Source: Burkholderia sp. D-99 (lineage in GTDB: Bacteria > Pseudomonadota > Gammaproteobacteria > Burkholderiales > Burkholderiaceae). Taken from it: a DNA stretch of 38,526 bases. The translations under genes and the position numbers were made by a program. The stretch's first letter is position 1; each line of letters starts with the position of its first letter. Positions 15,736 to 22,615 of this stretch are shown here, in pieces. The DNA lies in NCBI RefSeq assembly GCF_011605345.1, contig NZ_JAAOXM010000024.1, positions 1 to 38,526 on the forward strand, read 5' to 3'. The notes beneath the pieces are model-generated. The model worked only from the letters and a program-made list of their open reading frames with translations, did not search any database and was not told where the DNA came from.

Positions 15736-16389
15736 ATGGATACCAGCACTCCCCCTCAGCGCCTGACCGATCGAAAGCGCGCGGCCATCGTCGACGCGGC
15801 CATCGAGGAATTTCTCGCGTCGGGTTACGATGCGACCAGCATGGACCGTATCGCCGCGCGCGCGGACGTGTCGAAGCGCACGGTCTACAACCACTTTCCG
15901 GGCAAGGAAACGTTGTTCGCCGCGATCCTGCAAAAATTATGGGATGCGACCCGAACCGGTAGCTCGCCAACCTATCGCGCCGACGTGCCGCTGCGCGAGC
16001 AATTGCTCGCGTTGCTGGATCGCAAAATGCGCCTGCTCAGCGACGAGGCATTTCTCGCGCTCGCACGTGTTGCGATCGGTGCGGCCATCCACTCGCCGGA
16101 ACGCGCGCGCGACATGGTCGAGCGTCTCGGCGAGCGCGAGGAAGACATGACGGTCTGGGTACGGACGGCCGCGGCGGCCGGGCGCCTGTCGGTCACCGAT
16201 CCGGTGTTTGCCGCGCATCAGCTGCACGGTGTCGTGAAGGCATTCGCGTTCTGGCCGCAGGTCACGATGGGCCAGCCGCCGCTCGCGGCGCCGGAGCAAC
16301 AAAAAGTCGCGGAATCCGCTGCCGACATGTTTCTCGCGTACTACGCGCGACCGGAAGACACCGCCGCATCACGCACCGCAACGGACTGA
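15736..16389 (+). CDS. TetR-family transcriptional repressor
   Basis: A 217-residue TetR/AcrR regulator. The N-terminal DNA-binding domain (residues about 12-60) has the characteristic AIVDAAIEEFLASGYDATSMDRIAARADVSKRTVYNHFPGKETLFAAI pattern. The C-terminal ligand-binding domain resembles TetR_C_7/AefR-like regulators (ARDMVERLGEREEDMTVWVRTAAAAGRL). It is divergent from the metallo-beta-lactamase-fold gene with an 83-bp gap containing the palindrome at 15671-15696, so it most likely controls that gene and its own synthesis. The ligand is unknown. The flavodoxin-like gene downstream is separated by about 195 bp and may be in the same transcript. Confidence 0.92.
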   Translation: MDTSTPPQRLTDRKRAAIVDAAIEEFLASGYDATSMDRIAARADVSKRTVYNHFPGKETLFAAILQKLWDATRTGSSPTYRADVPLREQLLALLDRKMRLLSDEAFLALARVAIGAAIHSPERARDMVERLGEREEDMTVWVRTAAAAGRLSVTDPVFAAHQLHGVVKAFAFWPQVTMGQPPLAAPEQQKVAESAADMFLAYYARPEDTAASRTATD

Positions 16390-16583
16390 TCGTGCATCCG
16401 GTCGAACATGCGCGAATCGAAGCCGGCGCAATGCGCATGATCGATGCGCGCCCCGTACCGACGAGCCTGCATATCGGCAGATTCGTCGAAGCGAACGCGG
16501 AACAGCCTCACATGATCTCTGGCCATCCAGCGGAACCTGGCGATGCCGCCGGCGTACCTGCGGCCGAACGCGAGTGACGACGA

Positions 16584-17075
16584 ATGAAGACACTGTTGAT
16601 CGTCTATCACACGATGACCGGAGGCACGCAACAGATGGCGGAAGCGGCTGCCGGCGCGGCGCGCGAGCAATCCGGCGTCGACGTCAGGCTGCAGCGCGCG
16701 GACGCGACGGGCGCAGACGACGTGCTGGCTGCCGACGCCTACCTGTTTGCGACGCCCGAGAACCTCGCGGCGATGTCCGGACTGATGAAGGATTTCTTCG
16801 ACCGCTGCTACTACGCGGCGCTCGATCGCGTGAACGGTCGCCCGTATGCGGTAATGATCTGCGCGGGAAGCGATGGGCAGAACGCGTTGCGCCAGATCGA
16901 CCGGATCGCGACCGGATGGCGGTTGAAGAACGTGGCACCGGGCCTGATCGTCTGTACGCACGCGCAAACGCCGGAACGCATCCTCGCGGCGAAGACGATC
17001 GACGCCGACGATCTCGCGCGCTGCGCCGAACTGGGCGCCGGTCTTGCAGCGGGACTTGCGCTGGGCGTCTTCTGA
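16584..17075 (+). CDS. Flavodoxin-like NAD(P)H-dependent oxidoreductase
   Basis: A 163-residue flavodoxin-fold protein. The N-terminal FMN phosphate-binding loop is seen in LIVYHTMTGGTQQMAEAAA (residues 4-22, T-x-T-G-x-T pattern with MTGGT). PENLAAMSGLMKDFFDRCYY (about 59-78) matches the conserved second loop of WrbA/flavodoxin_5-like proteins, and VMICAGSDGQNA (about 90-101) the third. Such proteins carry FMN and act as reductases or electron carriers; the partner is not evident. Read on the other strand, the same region gives long open frames without family resemblance, which are shadows. A strong hairpin follows the stop. Confidence 0.85.
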   Translation: MKTLLIVYHTMTGGTQQMAEAAAGAAREQSGVDVRLQRADATGADDVLAADAYLFATPENLAAMSGLMKDFFDRCYYAALDRVNGRPYAVMICAGSDGQNALRQIDRIATGWRLKNVAPGLIVCTHAQTPERILAAKTIDADDLARCAELGAGLAAGLALGVF

Positions 17076-17125
17076 TCACCGGCGCCGTTGACAGCGATGG
17101 CCGGCCGGCGTGAGACCGGGTCGAA

Positions 17126-17160
17126 GCACGTTTGTGCGCGCGACGCGCGCACAAACGTGC
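17126..17160. terminator. Perfect 16-bp hairpin between convergent genes
   Basis: 17126-17141 pairs perfectly with 17145-17160 around a 3-nt GAC loop. It sits 50 bp after the flavodoxin-like gene and 44 bp from the stop of the convergent DUF2889 gene. No T-run follows on either side, but the stability and position make it a likely bidirectional terminator. Confidence 0.65.
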
Positions 17161-17203
17161 GCTACCGATCCTGCGGGCACACGACTGGCCGAATGCCTGG
17201 CGC

Positions 17204-17788
17204 TTAGCGGCCTTTTTCCGTTGCTGACGGCCGGTGGTATTCGGGCCAAAGACGTTTCACGAGATCGCGCGATGCGCCATATGCATGGCAGCTGTCGATC
17301 TTGAGCGGCTTTCCCTCGCTGTCGCGCTCCTCGAGCGATGACTTCCGCATGCCGACCATCGTTTGATAGGCCGTGGTGGCGATCGGGCCGAGCAATTCCT
17401 TCAGGTGTGTGCACGTATCGCAGGACGGCAGGCGCTTGCGAACCTCGCTGTTCCAGCCGGCGCCGATGTTCAGTCCGACGAGCGCCTGCAGCGAGTCGCC
17501 GCCCCCCGGACACTGCGCATACGGATGTGACCGGAGGAACGTGGATACGGCGCGCACGACCATGTCGGCGTCGAAGACCAGCGTCACGCCGAGGTCGTGG
17601 ATCGGCGACAGCGCAGCGACCGTCCGGGTGCCGCCCGGCGGCGTGAAATCAAAGGTCTTGCGATCCGCGAGGCAGGCTGTCACTTCGAACTGGCCATCGC
17701 TGCGCCGATAGCCGCGCATGTCGATCTGCCGGTGGTGAATTTCCTCGCGCGTGATGTCGTCGTGCGTGATGTCGTGTGGGGGAACCAT
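17204..17788 (-). CDS. DUF2889 domain protein
   Basis: A 194-residue protein matching DUF2889 by pattern: an N-terminal RQIDMRGYRRSDGQFEVTACLADRK segment, a central IHDLGVTLVFDADMVVRAV, the SHPYAQCPGG turn, and a distal GLNIGAGWNSEVRKRL followed by CDTCTHLKELLGPIATTAYQT, where the CTHL motif is the most conserved part. Function is unknown; the conserved Cys and His residues could bind metal. The start at 17786-17788 has a GGAGCAG site 6 nt upstream. DUF2889 genes are widespread in Burkholderia and Pseudomonas. It is transcribed alone, converging on the hairpin at 17126-17160. Confidence 0.82.
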   Translation of the reverse strand: MVPPHDITHDDITREEIHHRQIDMRGYRRSDGQFEVTACLADRKTFDFTPPGGTRTVAALSPIHDLGVTLVFDADMVVRAVSTFLRSHPYAQCPGGGDSLQALVGLNIGAGWNSEVRKRLPSCDTCTHLKELLGPIATTAYQTMVGMRKSSLEERDSEGKPLKIDSCHAYGASRDLVKRLWPEYHRPSATEKGR

Positions 17789-18546
17789 GTATCTGCTCCG
17801 TTTCTTGCAACCGATTCGTTTTTTTGGCGGGCAAGCGAGATGTCGACGGCACGCCCAGGTGCGAAGCGAAACGGGCCGAGGTACGCTGCCGACGCCATCG
17901 ATTCGGCCATACTACGCACTTTCCGGCTTCTTCGTACGCCACGGGATCGATGCGGACGCAACGAGTCGTGTGCGGGCGCCGACGCAATCGACGGGGGGCG
18001 CGTACGTCGCGGCACTTGCGTCGATCCATCGCCGAGCGCTTCACGTTGGCGTGATCGTTGATTCACACGCAGCAGACGGCGTCGCCCGGGATCCCGAATC
18101 GTAGCCGGGGCCTGCGGCTACGATTCGGCAAGATCGCGTTCGACGTCGCGAGGCGAAACGCCACGCGTGCGGCGTCGGCCAGTGCCGCCGCCGGGGCGAT
18201 CGCGGTGCGCAAGATGGCCCCGATTTCCGCTGACGAGGGTGAACGACGTGACTTCCGGAAACGTATCCATATAATGCGCAACACGACCACACGGATGCAT
18301 TTCCGGTGCCTCGAATCGGGCCAATGCAGACCAGTGAGTCAACCAGCCGTCGCGCGTACCGGTATACTTCCACTCCTGCCTTGTCCGGCATCGTGGCCGG
18401 GTGCCTGAAAACAGAGTGGCGTACGCGATGCGGCCCCGTAGTGTTCCGCATCGGCGGCAGACGGGTCGCCGCGCATGGCGGCGAAGCTTTTCGCCGCGCG
18501 GCATGACCGCACGAACCACACCTTATATTCCTGGTGGATTGAATTT
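17789..18546. other. 760-bp intergenic stretch with an isolated strong hairpin
   Basis: No convincing gene on either strand; the open frames lack codon bias and overlap. It holds a perfect 14-bp hairpin at 18094-18107/18115-18128 (7-nt loop) that has no coding gene directly upstream to terminate. It should also contain promoters for the DUF2889 gene (left end) and proQ (right end). A non-coding RNA ending at the hairpin is possible but not shown. Confidence 0.5.
18094..18128. terminator. Orphan 14-bp hairpin in a gene-free stretch
   Basis: CCGAATCGTAGCCG at 18094-18107 pairs perfectly with CGGCTACGATTCGG at 18115-18128 around GGGCCTG. The flanks carry no T-run. Because no protein gene ends nearby on either strand, it may be the end of an unannotated small RNA or simply a structured element. 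Confidence 0.4.
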
Positions 18547-19209
18547 ATGGGTTTTGAACAACTTGCCGAATTGCGGGCGCAGCTCGCAGCGAAGGCCAAG
18601 CAGGAGCGTAACGCGAAGCGGCCGGCAGCGCCGGCGGACACCGGCGCGAAGCCGAAGTCCGGCGACCAGCCGCAGCGTGGCGCCAAGCCGGCTGCGGCCG
18701 GCGGCAAAGCACCGCATCGCGCGAAGCCTGCTTCGGCGAAGCCGTTGGCGCCGGTCGATCCGGTCATCGTCGCGATCGGCAAACTGCAACGCAAGTTTCC
18801 GCGTGCGTTCCCGAAGAATCCGGCCCCCAAAGTGCCGCTTAAGGTCGGCATCTGGGACGACCTCGCGCGCGAGGCACAGGCCGTCGGGCTCAGCGAAGCC
18901 GAATTGCGCGAAGCAATGTCGACGTGGTGCCGCGGCAACCGCTACTGGTCGTGCCTCGTCGAAGACGCGGTGCGGGTCGATCTCCAAGGCAACGAAGCAG
19001 GGCGCGTCACGCATGACGACGCAGCACGGGCGCGCCGGCTGAAGGCGCGCCGCCCCGGCAAGGGCGCGGGGCAATCGGCGAAGGGTGCACCGCAGCAGCC
19101 GAAGGCCGAGCAGCAAGCCGAGGCCACCGTCGAGCCGCAAGCGGCGAACGTTGAAGCGCAAGCCGACGCGGCGCCGCAGGTCGAGCAGCAAACGGCCGGA
19201 AACGAGTAA
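18547..19209 (+). CDS. ProQ/FinO-family RNA chaperone
   Basis: A 220-residue ProQ/FinO-domain protein. Members bind structured RNAs, especially 3' stem-loops of mRNAs and small RNAs, and on plasmids FinO-type proteins support antisense control. The N-terminus MGFEQLAELRAQLAAKAKQ is a short helix, followed by a basic Ala/Lys/Pro linker (residues about 20-68). The FinO domain spans about 75-165 (AIGKLQRKFPRAFPKNPAPKVPLKVGIWDDL, then ELREAMSTWCRGNRYWSCLVEDAVRVDLQGNEAG). The C-terminal 50 residues are low-complexity Gln/Ala/Glu. The start at 18547-18549 was chosen because homology begins there; the frame upstream is not protein-like. It lies about 9 kb from the origin and is followed by a long hairpin. 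Its RNA targets cannot be inferred. Confidence 0.88.
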   Translation: MGFEQLAELRAQLAAKAKQERNAKRPAAPADTGAKPKSGDQPQRGAKPAAAGGKAPHRAKPASAKPLAPVDPVIVAIGKLQRKFPRAFPKNPAPKVPLKVGIWDDLAREAQAVGLSEAELREAMSTWCRGNRYWSCLVEDAVRVDLQGNEAGRVTHDDAARARRLKARRPGKGAGQSAKGAPQQPKAEQQAEATVEPQAANVEAQADAAPQVEQQTAGNE

Positions 19210-19280
19210 CCGGCACCGCGCCGCTGCATCGCGCACGGCGCTGACCCGCATGCACATCGCCTGCGGTGAATGACCCGACA

Positions 19281-19316
19281 CAGACTGATCTGCCTCGACC
19301 GAGGCAGGTCAGTCTG
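19281..19316 (+). terminator. 17-bp hairpin downstream of the ProQ gene
   Basis: 19281-19297 pairs with 19300-19316 with a single mismatch and a 2-nt loop (AC). It lies 72 bp after the ProQ stop. The following bases (CTCCCACC) are not a T-run, but the very stable stem makes it the best 3' end for the proQ transcript; ProQ-type proteins often bind such terminal stems. Confidence 0.55.
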
Positions 19317-19708
19317 CTCCCACCGGCGCTCGACGTGCCGGGCCTCACCTGTCCCGCCTCGAACAGACCCCGCTACCGAACGAAGAAAGTTCGTCGATCG
19401 GTGCTGCATGATCGATGCGTCGACTTTGTCGTATGCGCATGGACGGTACGCATGCCCCGAATGCGGCGACGCTTCATTCAATCAATTCGGTTTCCTAATA
19501 TATTGCAACGCCGTGACAGTCAACCGGCGTATGAGCGTTCGCGCCCGGTCGTCCTGACATGATGACGCGCGATAATCTCGGCGGGCCGCCAGTTCGTGCG
19601 CAAGCTGGCCGGTGTGATGCAGCTTGCATTTCGAAAGGTACGGAAAGCCAACTGCGACACGACTCGAAGCGACGGCCGGCGCCTTTCAACATCAATTCAA
19701 TCCGAATC
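19317..19708. other. 390-bp intergenic stretch upstream of the EamA transporter
   Basis: No gene is called. The plus strand has a 49-codon frame at 19408-19557 containing a zinc-ribbon-like CPEC...C pattern, but without a ribosome-binding site or typical codon use. An AT-rich TTTCCTAATATATTGC at about 19490-19505 could be part of a promoter for the transporter gene. Confidence 0.4.
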
Positions 19709-20770
19709 ATGCACTCGAGACATTCCGCGATTCTCGTCGCGCTCACCGCTGCCGCACTGTTCGGCGCCGCGACACCGCTCGCCAAGGCACTGATCGGCGC
19801 GATGTCGCCGTTCATGGTCGCTGGCCTGTTCTATCTCGGCAGCGGCGTCGGGCTCGGCATCGGGATCCTCCTTCGCCGCGTGCACAACCGTCACGCACCA
19901 GCCGCAGACGCCGCGCCGCTGCAGCGCGCCGACCTGCCGTGGCTGGCCGGCGCGATCGTGGCGGGCGGGGTAGCCGGCCCGGCCTTGCTGATGCTCGGGC
20001 TGTCGAGCACGCCGGCGGCGACCAGCGCGTTGCTGCTCAATCTCGAAGGCGTGCTGACGGCCGTCATCGCATGGGTCGTGTTTCGCGAGAACGTGGATTC
20101 GCAGGTGTTCCTCGGGATGGTCGCGATCGTCGCCGGCGGCACGCTGCTGTCGTGGACGCCGGGCCGGGCCGGCGTGCCGGTCGGCGCGCTGCTGATCGTC
20201 GGCGCATGCCTGTGCTGGGCGATCGACAACAACCTGACCCGCAAGGTGGCCGCGAACGACGCGATGGTCATCGCGTGCGCGAAGGGGCTGATTGCCGGAC
20301 CCGTGAACATCGGCATCGCGCTGGCGACCGGCGCGACGCTGCCGGCTATCCCGGTCACGGCCGCCGCGATGCTGACGGGGCTCGGCGGCTACGGGATCAG
20401 CCTCGTGCTGTTCGTCGTCGCGCTGCGTCATCTCGGCAGCGCGCGCACGGGCGCGTATTTCTCGATCGCGCCCCTGTTCGGCGTCGTGCTGTCGCTGCTG
20501 ATCTGGCCCGCGCTGCCGCCGGCGACGTTCTGGATCGCTGGCGCGTTGATGGCGTTCGGTATCTGGCTGCACGTGCGCGAACGGCACGAACACACGCATA
20601 CGCACGAGCGGCTCGAGCACACGCACCGGCATCGGCACGACGAACATCATCAGCATGCGCACGATTTTGCGTACGACGGCAACGAACCGCACGCGCATCC
20701 GCACGTGCATCTGCCGATCACGCACAGCCATGCGCATTTTCCGGACATTCATCACCGGCACCGGCATTGA
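19709..20770 (+). CDS. EamA/DMT-family inner-membrane transporter with a His-rich C-terminal tail
   Basis: A 353-residue drug/metabolite transporter family protein. Residues about 1-290 form ten hydrophobic segments arranged as two EamA repeats (first repeat starting ILVALTAAALFGAATPLAKAL, second starting VGALLIVGACLCWAIDNNLTRK). The last 61 residues (293-353) are extraordinary: 23 are His, in HxH and HH patterns separated by Glu, Asp, Arg and Pro. This tail is cytoplasmic by predicted topology and could bind or sense Zn, Ni, Co or Cu ions. The EamA fold alone usually suggests export of a metabolite; the tail suggests a metal-linked role, but this is inference. The start at 19709-19711 is set where the first membrane helix begins; an iteron-like 16-mer follows 35 bp after the stop. 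Confidence 0.87.
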   Translation: MHSRHSAILVALTAAALFGAATPLAKALIGAMSPFMVAGLFYLGSGVGLGIGILLRRVHNRHAPAADAAPLQRADLPWLAGAIVAGGVAGPALLMLGLSSTPAATSALLLNLEGVLTAVIAWVVFRENVDSQVFLGMVAIVAGGTLLSWTPGRAGVPVGALLIVGACLCWAIDNNLTRKVAANDAMVIACAKGLIAGPVNIGIALATGATLPAIPVTAAAMLTGLGGYGISLVLFVVALRHLGSARTGAYFSIAPLFGVVLSLLIWPALPPATFWIAGALMAFGIWLHVRERHEHTHTHERLEHTHRHRHDEHHQHAHDFAYDGNEPHAHPHVHLPITHSHAHFPDIHHRHRH

Positions 20771-20804
20771 CCGCGTCACGAACGGCGGACGAAACGGATC
20801 GCTA

Positions 20805-20820
20805 GGTGACCGTTTATGGG
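20805..20820 (+). repeat. Isolated iteron copy, 12.5 kb from the origin array
   Basis: GGTGACCGTTTATGGG matches the iteron consensus GGTASCCGTTTATGGG at 14 of 16 positions, including the complete CCGTTTATGGG right half. It lies in the gap after the EamA gene, so it is not constrained by coding. It may be a remote initiator-binding site used for copy-number control or for titration; function is inferred from the match only. Confidence 0.55.
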
Positions 20821-20848
20821 GCGTGCGCCGCATCGCGCGTGCATCTGT

Positions 20849-21265
20849 TTACCGCGTCGCCCGATCGTGGTCGCAACAACGGGTCCGAGCCTGGTCTTCG
20901 GTCTGAATCACCCTGATTGGCGAACAGTCCGGATCGGTCAGCGATCAGTGCGCCCACCGTGCCGATGCAGGCTTCGCGCATCGACCGATGCGCGCACGCG
21001 GCCGGCCGGTCGTCTGCTCGGAGTTGTCGGCTGCGAGCATGTCGTTGAAGAACGTGCCGACGTTCGCGAGCCGGAAGCCGTAGTGGAACCCGCTAGTCGC
21101 AGTATCGAGTTCGGAGTGCGAAAAGTAGTCAGGCAACAGGTCGCCGCGCTTGAGGATCGGCCAGCCGTCTTCGTGCCAGGTTTCAGCAAACCCCGGTTTG
21201 TCGTAGAAGCGGGCGGTGACTTCGAAATCGCGCGACAGCAGGTTGGGGCTCGCCATGTCGGTCAA
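20849..21265 (-). pseudogene. Frameshifted bleomycin-resistance/glyoxalase-type gene
   Basis: The first 88 or so residues (TTG start at 21263-21265, then TDMASPNLLSRDFEVTARFYDKPGFAETWHEDGWPILKRGDLL) clearly follow the bleomycin-resistance (vicinal oxygen chelate) pattern. After ...EQTTGRPR the frame is lost: a second frame gives MREACIGTVGALIAD and the first frame resumes with DPDCSPIRVIQTED, together rebuilding the usual C-terminal block (REAWG..GALIDPDGTLLRLIQ). At least two frameshifts and an early stop at 20945-20947 are therefore needed. Unless these are sequencing errors, the gene is inactive. Intact homologues are small dimeric proteins of about 120 residues. Confidence 0.75.
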
Positions 21266-21325
21266 CGCGGCTTCTGCGGATGGCGATGCGACGAATCGAA
21301 CGGGAGGCTCGAGCCGCCCTGGCGA

Positions 21326-21925
21326 CTATCGCGCGTGAGGAAAGCAGAAGCCGAAATCCTCGCAGCCCGGGCACCCGGGGGCGGGGCCCGGCGGCACGTC
21401 GAGCGATGCGGCCACTTCCTGTGCGAGGAATTTCTTCCAGCGCAGGTGAGCGACGTTGCGCGCGGCAAGCGCGGGGAAATAGCGATCGAGCATCGCGGAT
21501 ACCGCGTCGCGCCCGTCGAGCCCTAGATCGCGCCAAAGATGATCGGGGCGCAGGCAGGCGTGCGCGATGATCGACGCGAGACAACCGGCGTCGTCGCGGT
21601 CGGCGGCGGGATTCGCGTCGCCCATCAGCCGCGCGTGCAGCGTCGCGACAAACGCCGCGTGGGTGGATGGCAGCAGTGCCATCGCTGCCGTCGGCACGAG
21701 TACCGCGGCATCGGCCGCAGGCAGGCGCGGAAACTGCCGCGCCAGCAGGCCGGCCAGTTGCGGATGCGACAGGCCGAGCAGCCCGAGTTCGTTGTGGCGT
21801 GCGCGTGCCGCAACGAGCGCGCCGAACAGGCGGGCATCGGGCGTGTCGGCGGTGGCCGCTGCGGATAGCAGCGACTGCAGCGCCCGTTGTCGAGCGTGAT
21901 CGAACGCGGCTGTCATCGCGTGCAT
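21326..21925 (-). CDS. nifQ: NifQ-family molybdenum-handling protein
   Basis: A 199-residue NifQ-like protein. NifQ carries a Mo-Fe-S cluster and donates molybdenum for nitrogenase cofactor synthesis. Family features: HNELGLLGLSHPQLAGLLARQFP (about residues 44-66), ACLRPDHLWRDLGLDGRDAVSAML in the middle, and NVAHLRWKKFLAQEV near the C-terminus. The last residues have C185-x2-C188-x5-C194. The classical NifQ motif is C-x4-C-x2-C-x5-C; here the first Cys is replaced by Gly180, so the cluster-binding set is incomplete. No nitrogenase gene is in the window. The gene follows the molybdopterin-binding gene by 75 bp in the same direction. The start among closely spaced ATGs (21925, 21916) is uncertain. 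Confidence 0.78.
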   Translation of the reverse strand: MHAMTAAFDHARQRALQSLLSAAATADTPDARLFGALVAARARHNELGLLGLSHPQLAGLLARQFPRLPAADAAVLVPTAAMALLPSTHAAFVATLHARLMGDANPAADRDDAGCLASIIAHACLRPDHLWRDLGLDGRDAVSAMLDRYFPALAARNVAHLRWKKFLAQEVAASLDVPPGPAPGCPGCEDFGFCFPHAR

Positions 21926-22000
21926 CGGGCCGACAGCCGCACGGCGCAATCGGCGCGAGTGCGCGGCGCCCAACGGATCGCCATCGCGATCGTCACGCGT

Positions 22001-22426
22001 TCACTCGACGCCGACGATCACGCTCGATGCCTTGAAGATCGCGGACGCAGCCGTGCCGCTCGCGAGGCCGAGACGATCGACGCTGTCGTTGGTGACGATC
22101 GCGACGATCTCGGCGCCGCCCGCGGCCTTGATCACGACTTCCGAGTTGACCGCGCCTTTCGCGACCGACGCTATGGTGCCCGCGACGCAGTTGCGGGCCG
22201 ACACCTTGCTGCTGTCGACGTCGACCATCACGATGACCGACGACGCCTTCACGAGTGCGAACGCCTTCGAGCCGGACGCGAGGCCCAGCGAAGCCGCGCT
22301 ACCGTGGGTGATCACGGCGACGATGTCGAGGCCGTCCTGCGTGCGGAGCGTGATTTCGTCGTTGACGGCACCGGTCTTGACGGCGCTGACCTGGCCGGCG
22401 AAATGGTTGCGGGCGCTGGTTCGCAT
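22001..22426 (-). CDS. Di-domain TOBE/Mop molybdenum-binding protein
   Basis: A 141-residue protein of two tandem Mop/TOBE domains. Domain 1 (residues 1-68) reads SARNHFAGQVSAVKTGAVNDEITL...ASSVIVMV; domain 2 (72-141) repeats it with SARNCVAGTIASVAKGAVNSEVVI...ASSVIVGV. Such proteins (molbindins) bind molybdate or tungstate as oligomers and buffer it in the cytoplasm. The start ATG at 22424-22426 has a GGAG site. It is upstream of, and probably co-transcribed with, the NifQ-like gene, which supports a shared molybdenum storage or transfer role. No ModE-binding palindrome was recognised upstream. Confidence 0.9.
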   Translation of the reverse strand: MRTSARNHFAGQVSAVKTGAVNDEITLRTQDGLDIVAVITHGSAASLGLASGSKAFALVKASSVIVMVDVDSSKVSARNCVAGTIASVAKGAVNSEVVIKAAGGAEIVAIVTNDSVDRLGLASGTAASAIFKASSVIVGVE

Positions 22427-22615
22427 GATGGATCTCCGGAGTGGATGTCGCTGCCGGACCGGCAGCGAAAGATGAATGGAATGCATCGGCGAGTTTACCG
22501 CCAATGCGGGCGTTCGTCGCCCTCCGGATGCTATGGCGCGAATCACGAAAACCCCTTTGCGCACGGCGTTTTGCGACGCCGGCGCTATATACGGAAGTCT
22601 ATGACGCTCGGGGTA

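Noticed and set aside
18543..18550. TTTATGGG at the proQ start codon as another iteron
   Set aside because: Only the right half matches; the left half (GGATTGAA) does not, and the ATG explains the shared bases.
19408..19557. A 49-codon frame with a zinc-ribbon-like CPEC...C pattern
   Set aside because: No ribosome-binding site, atypical codon use and only three cysteines; kept only as a remark.
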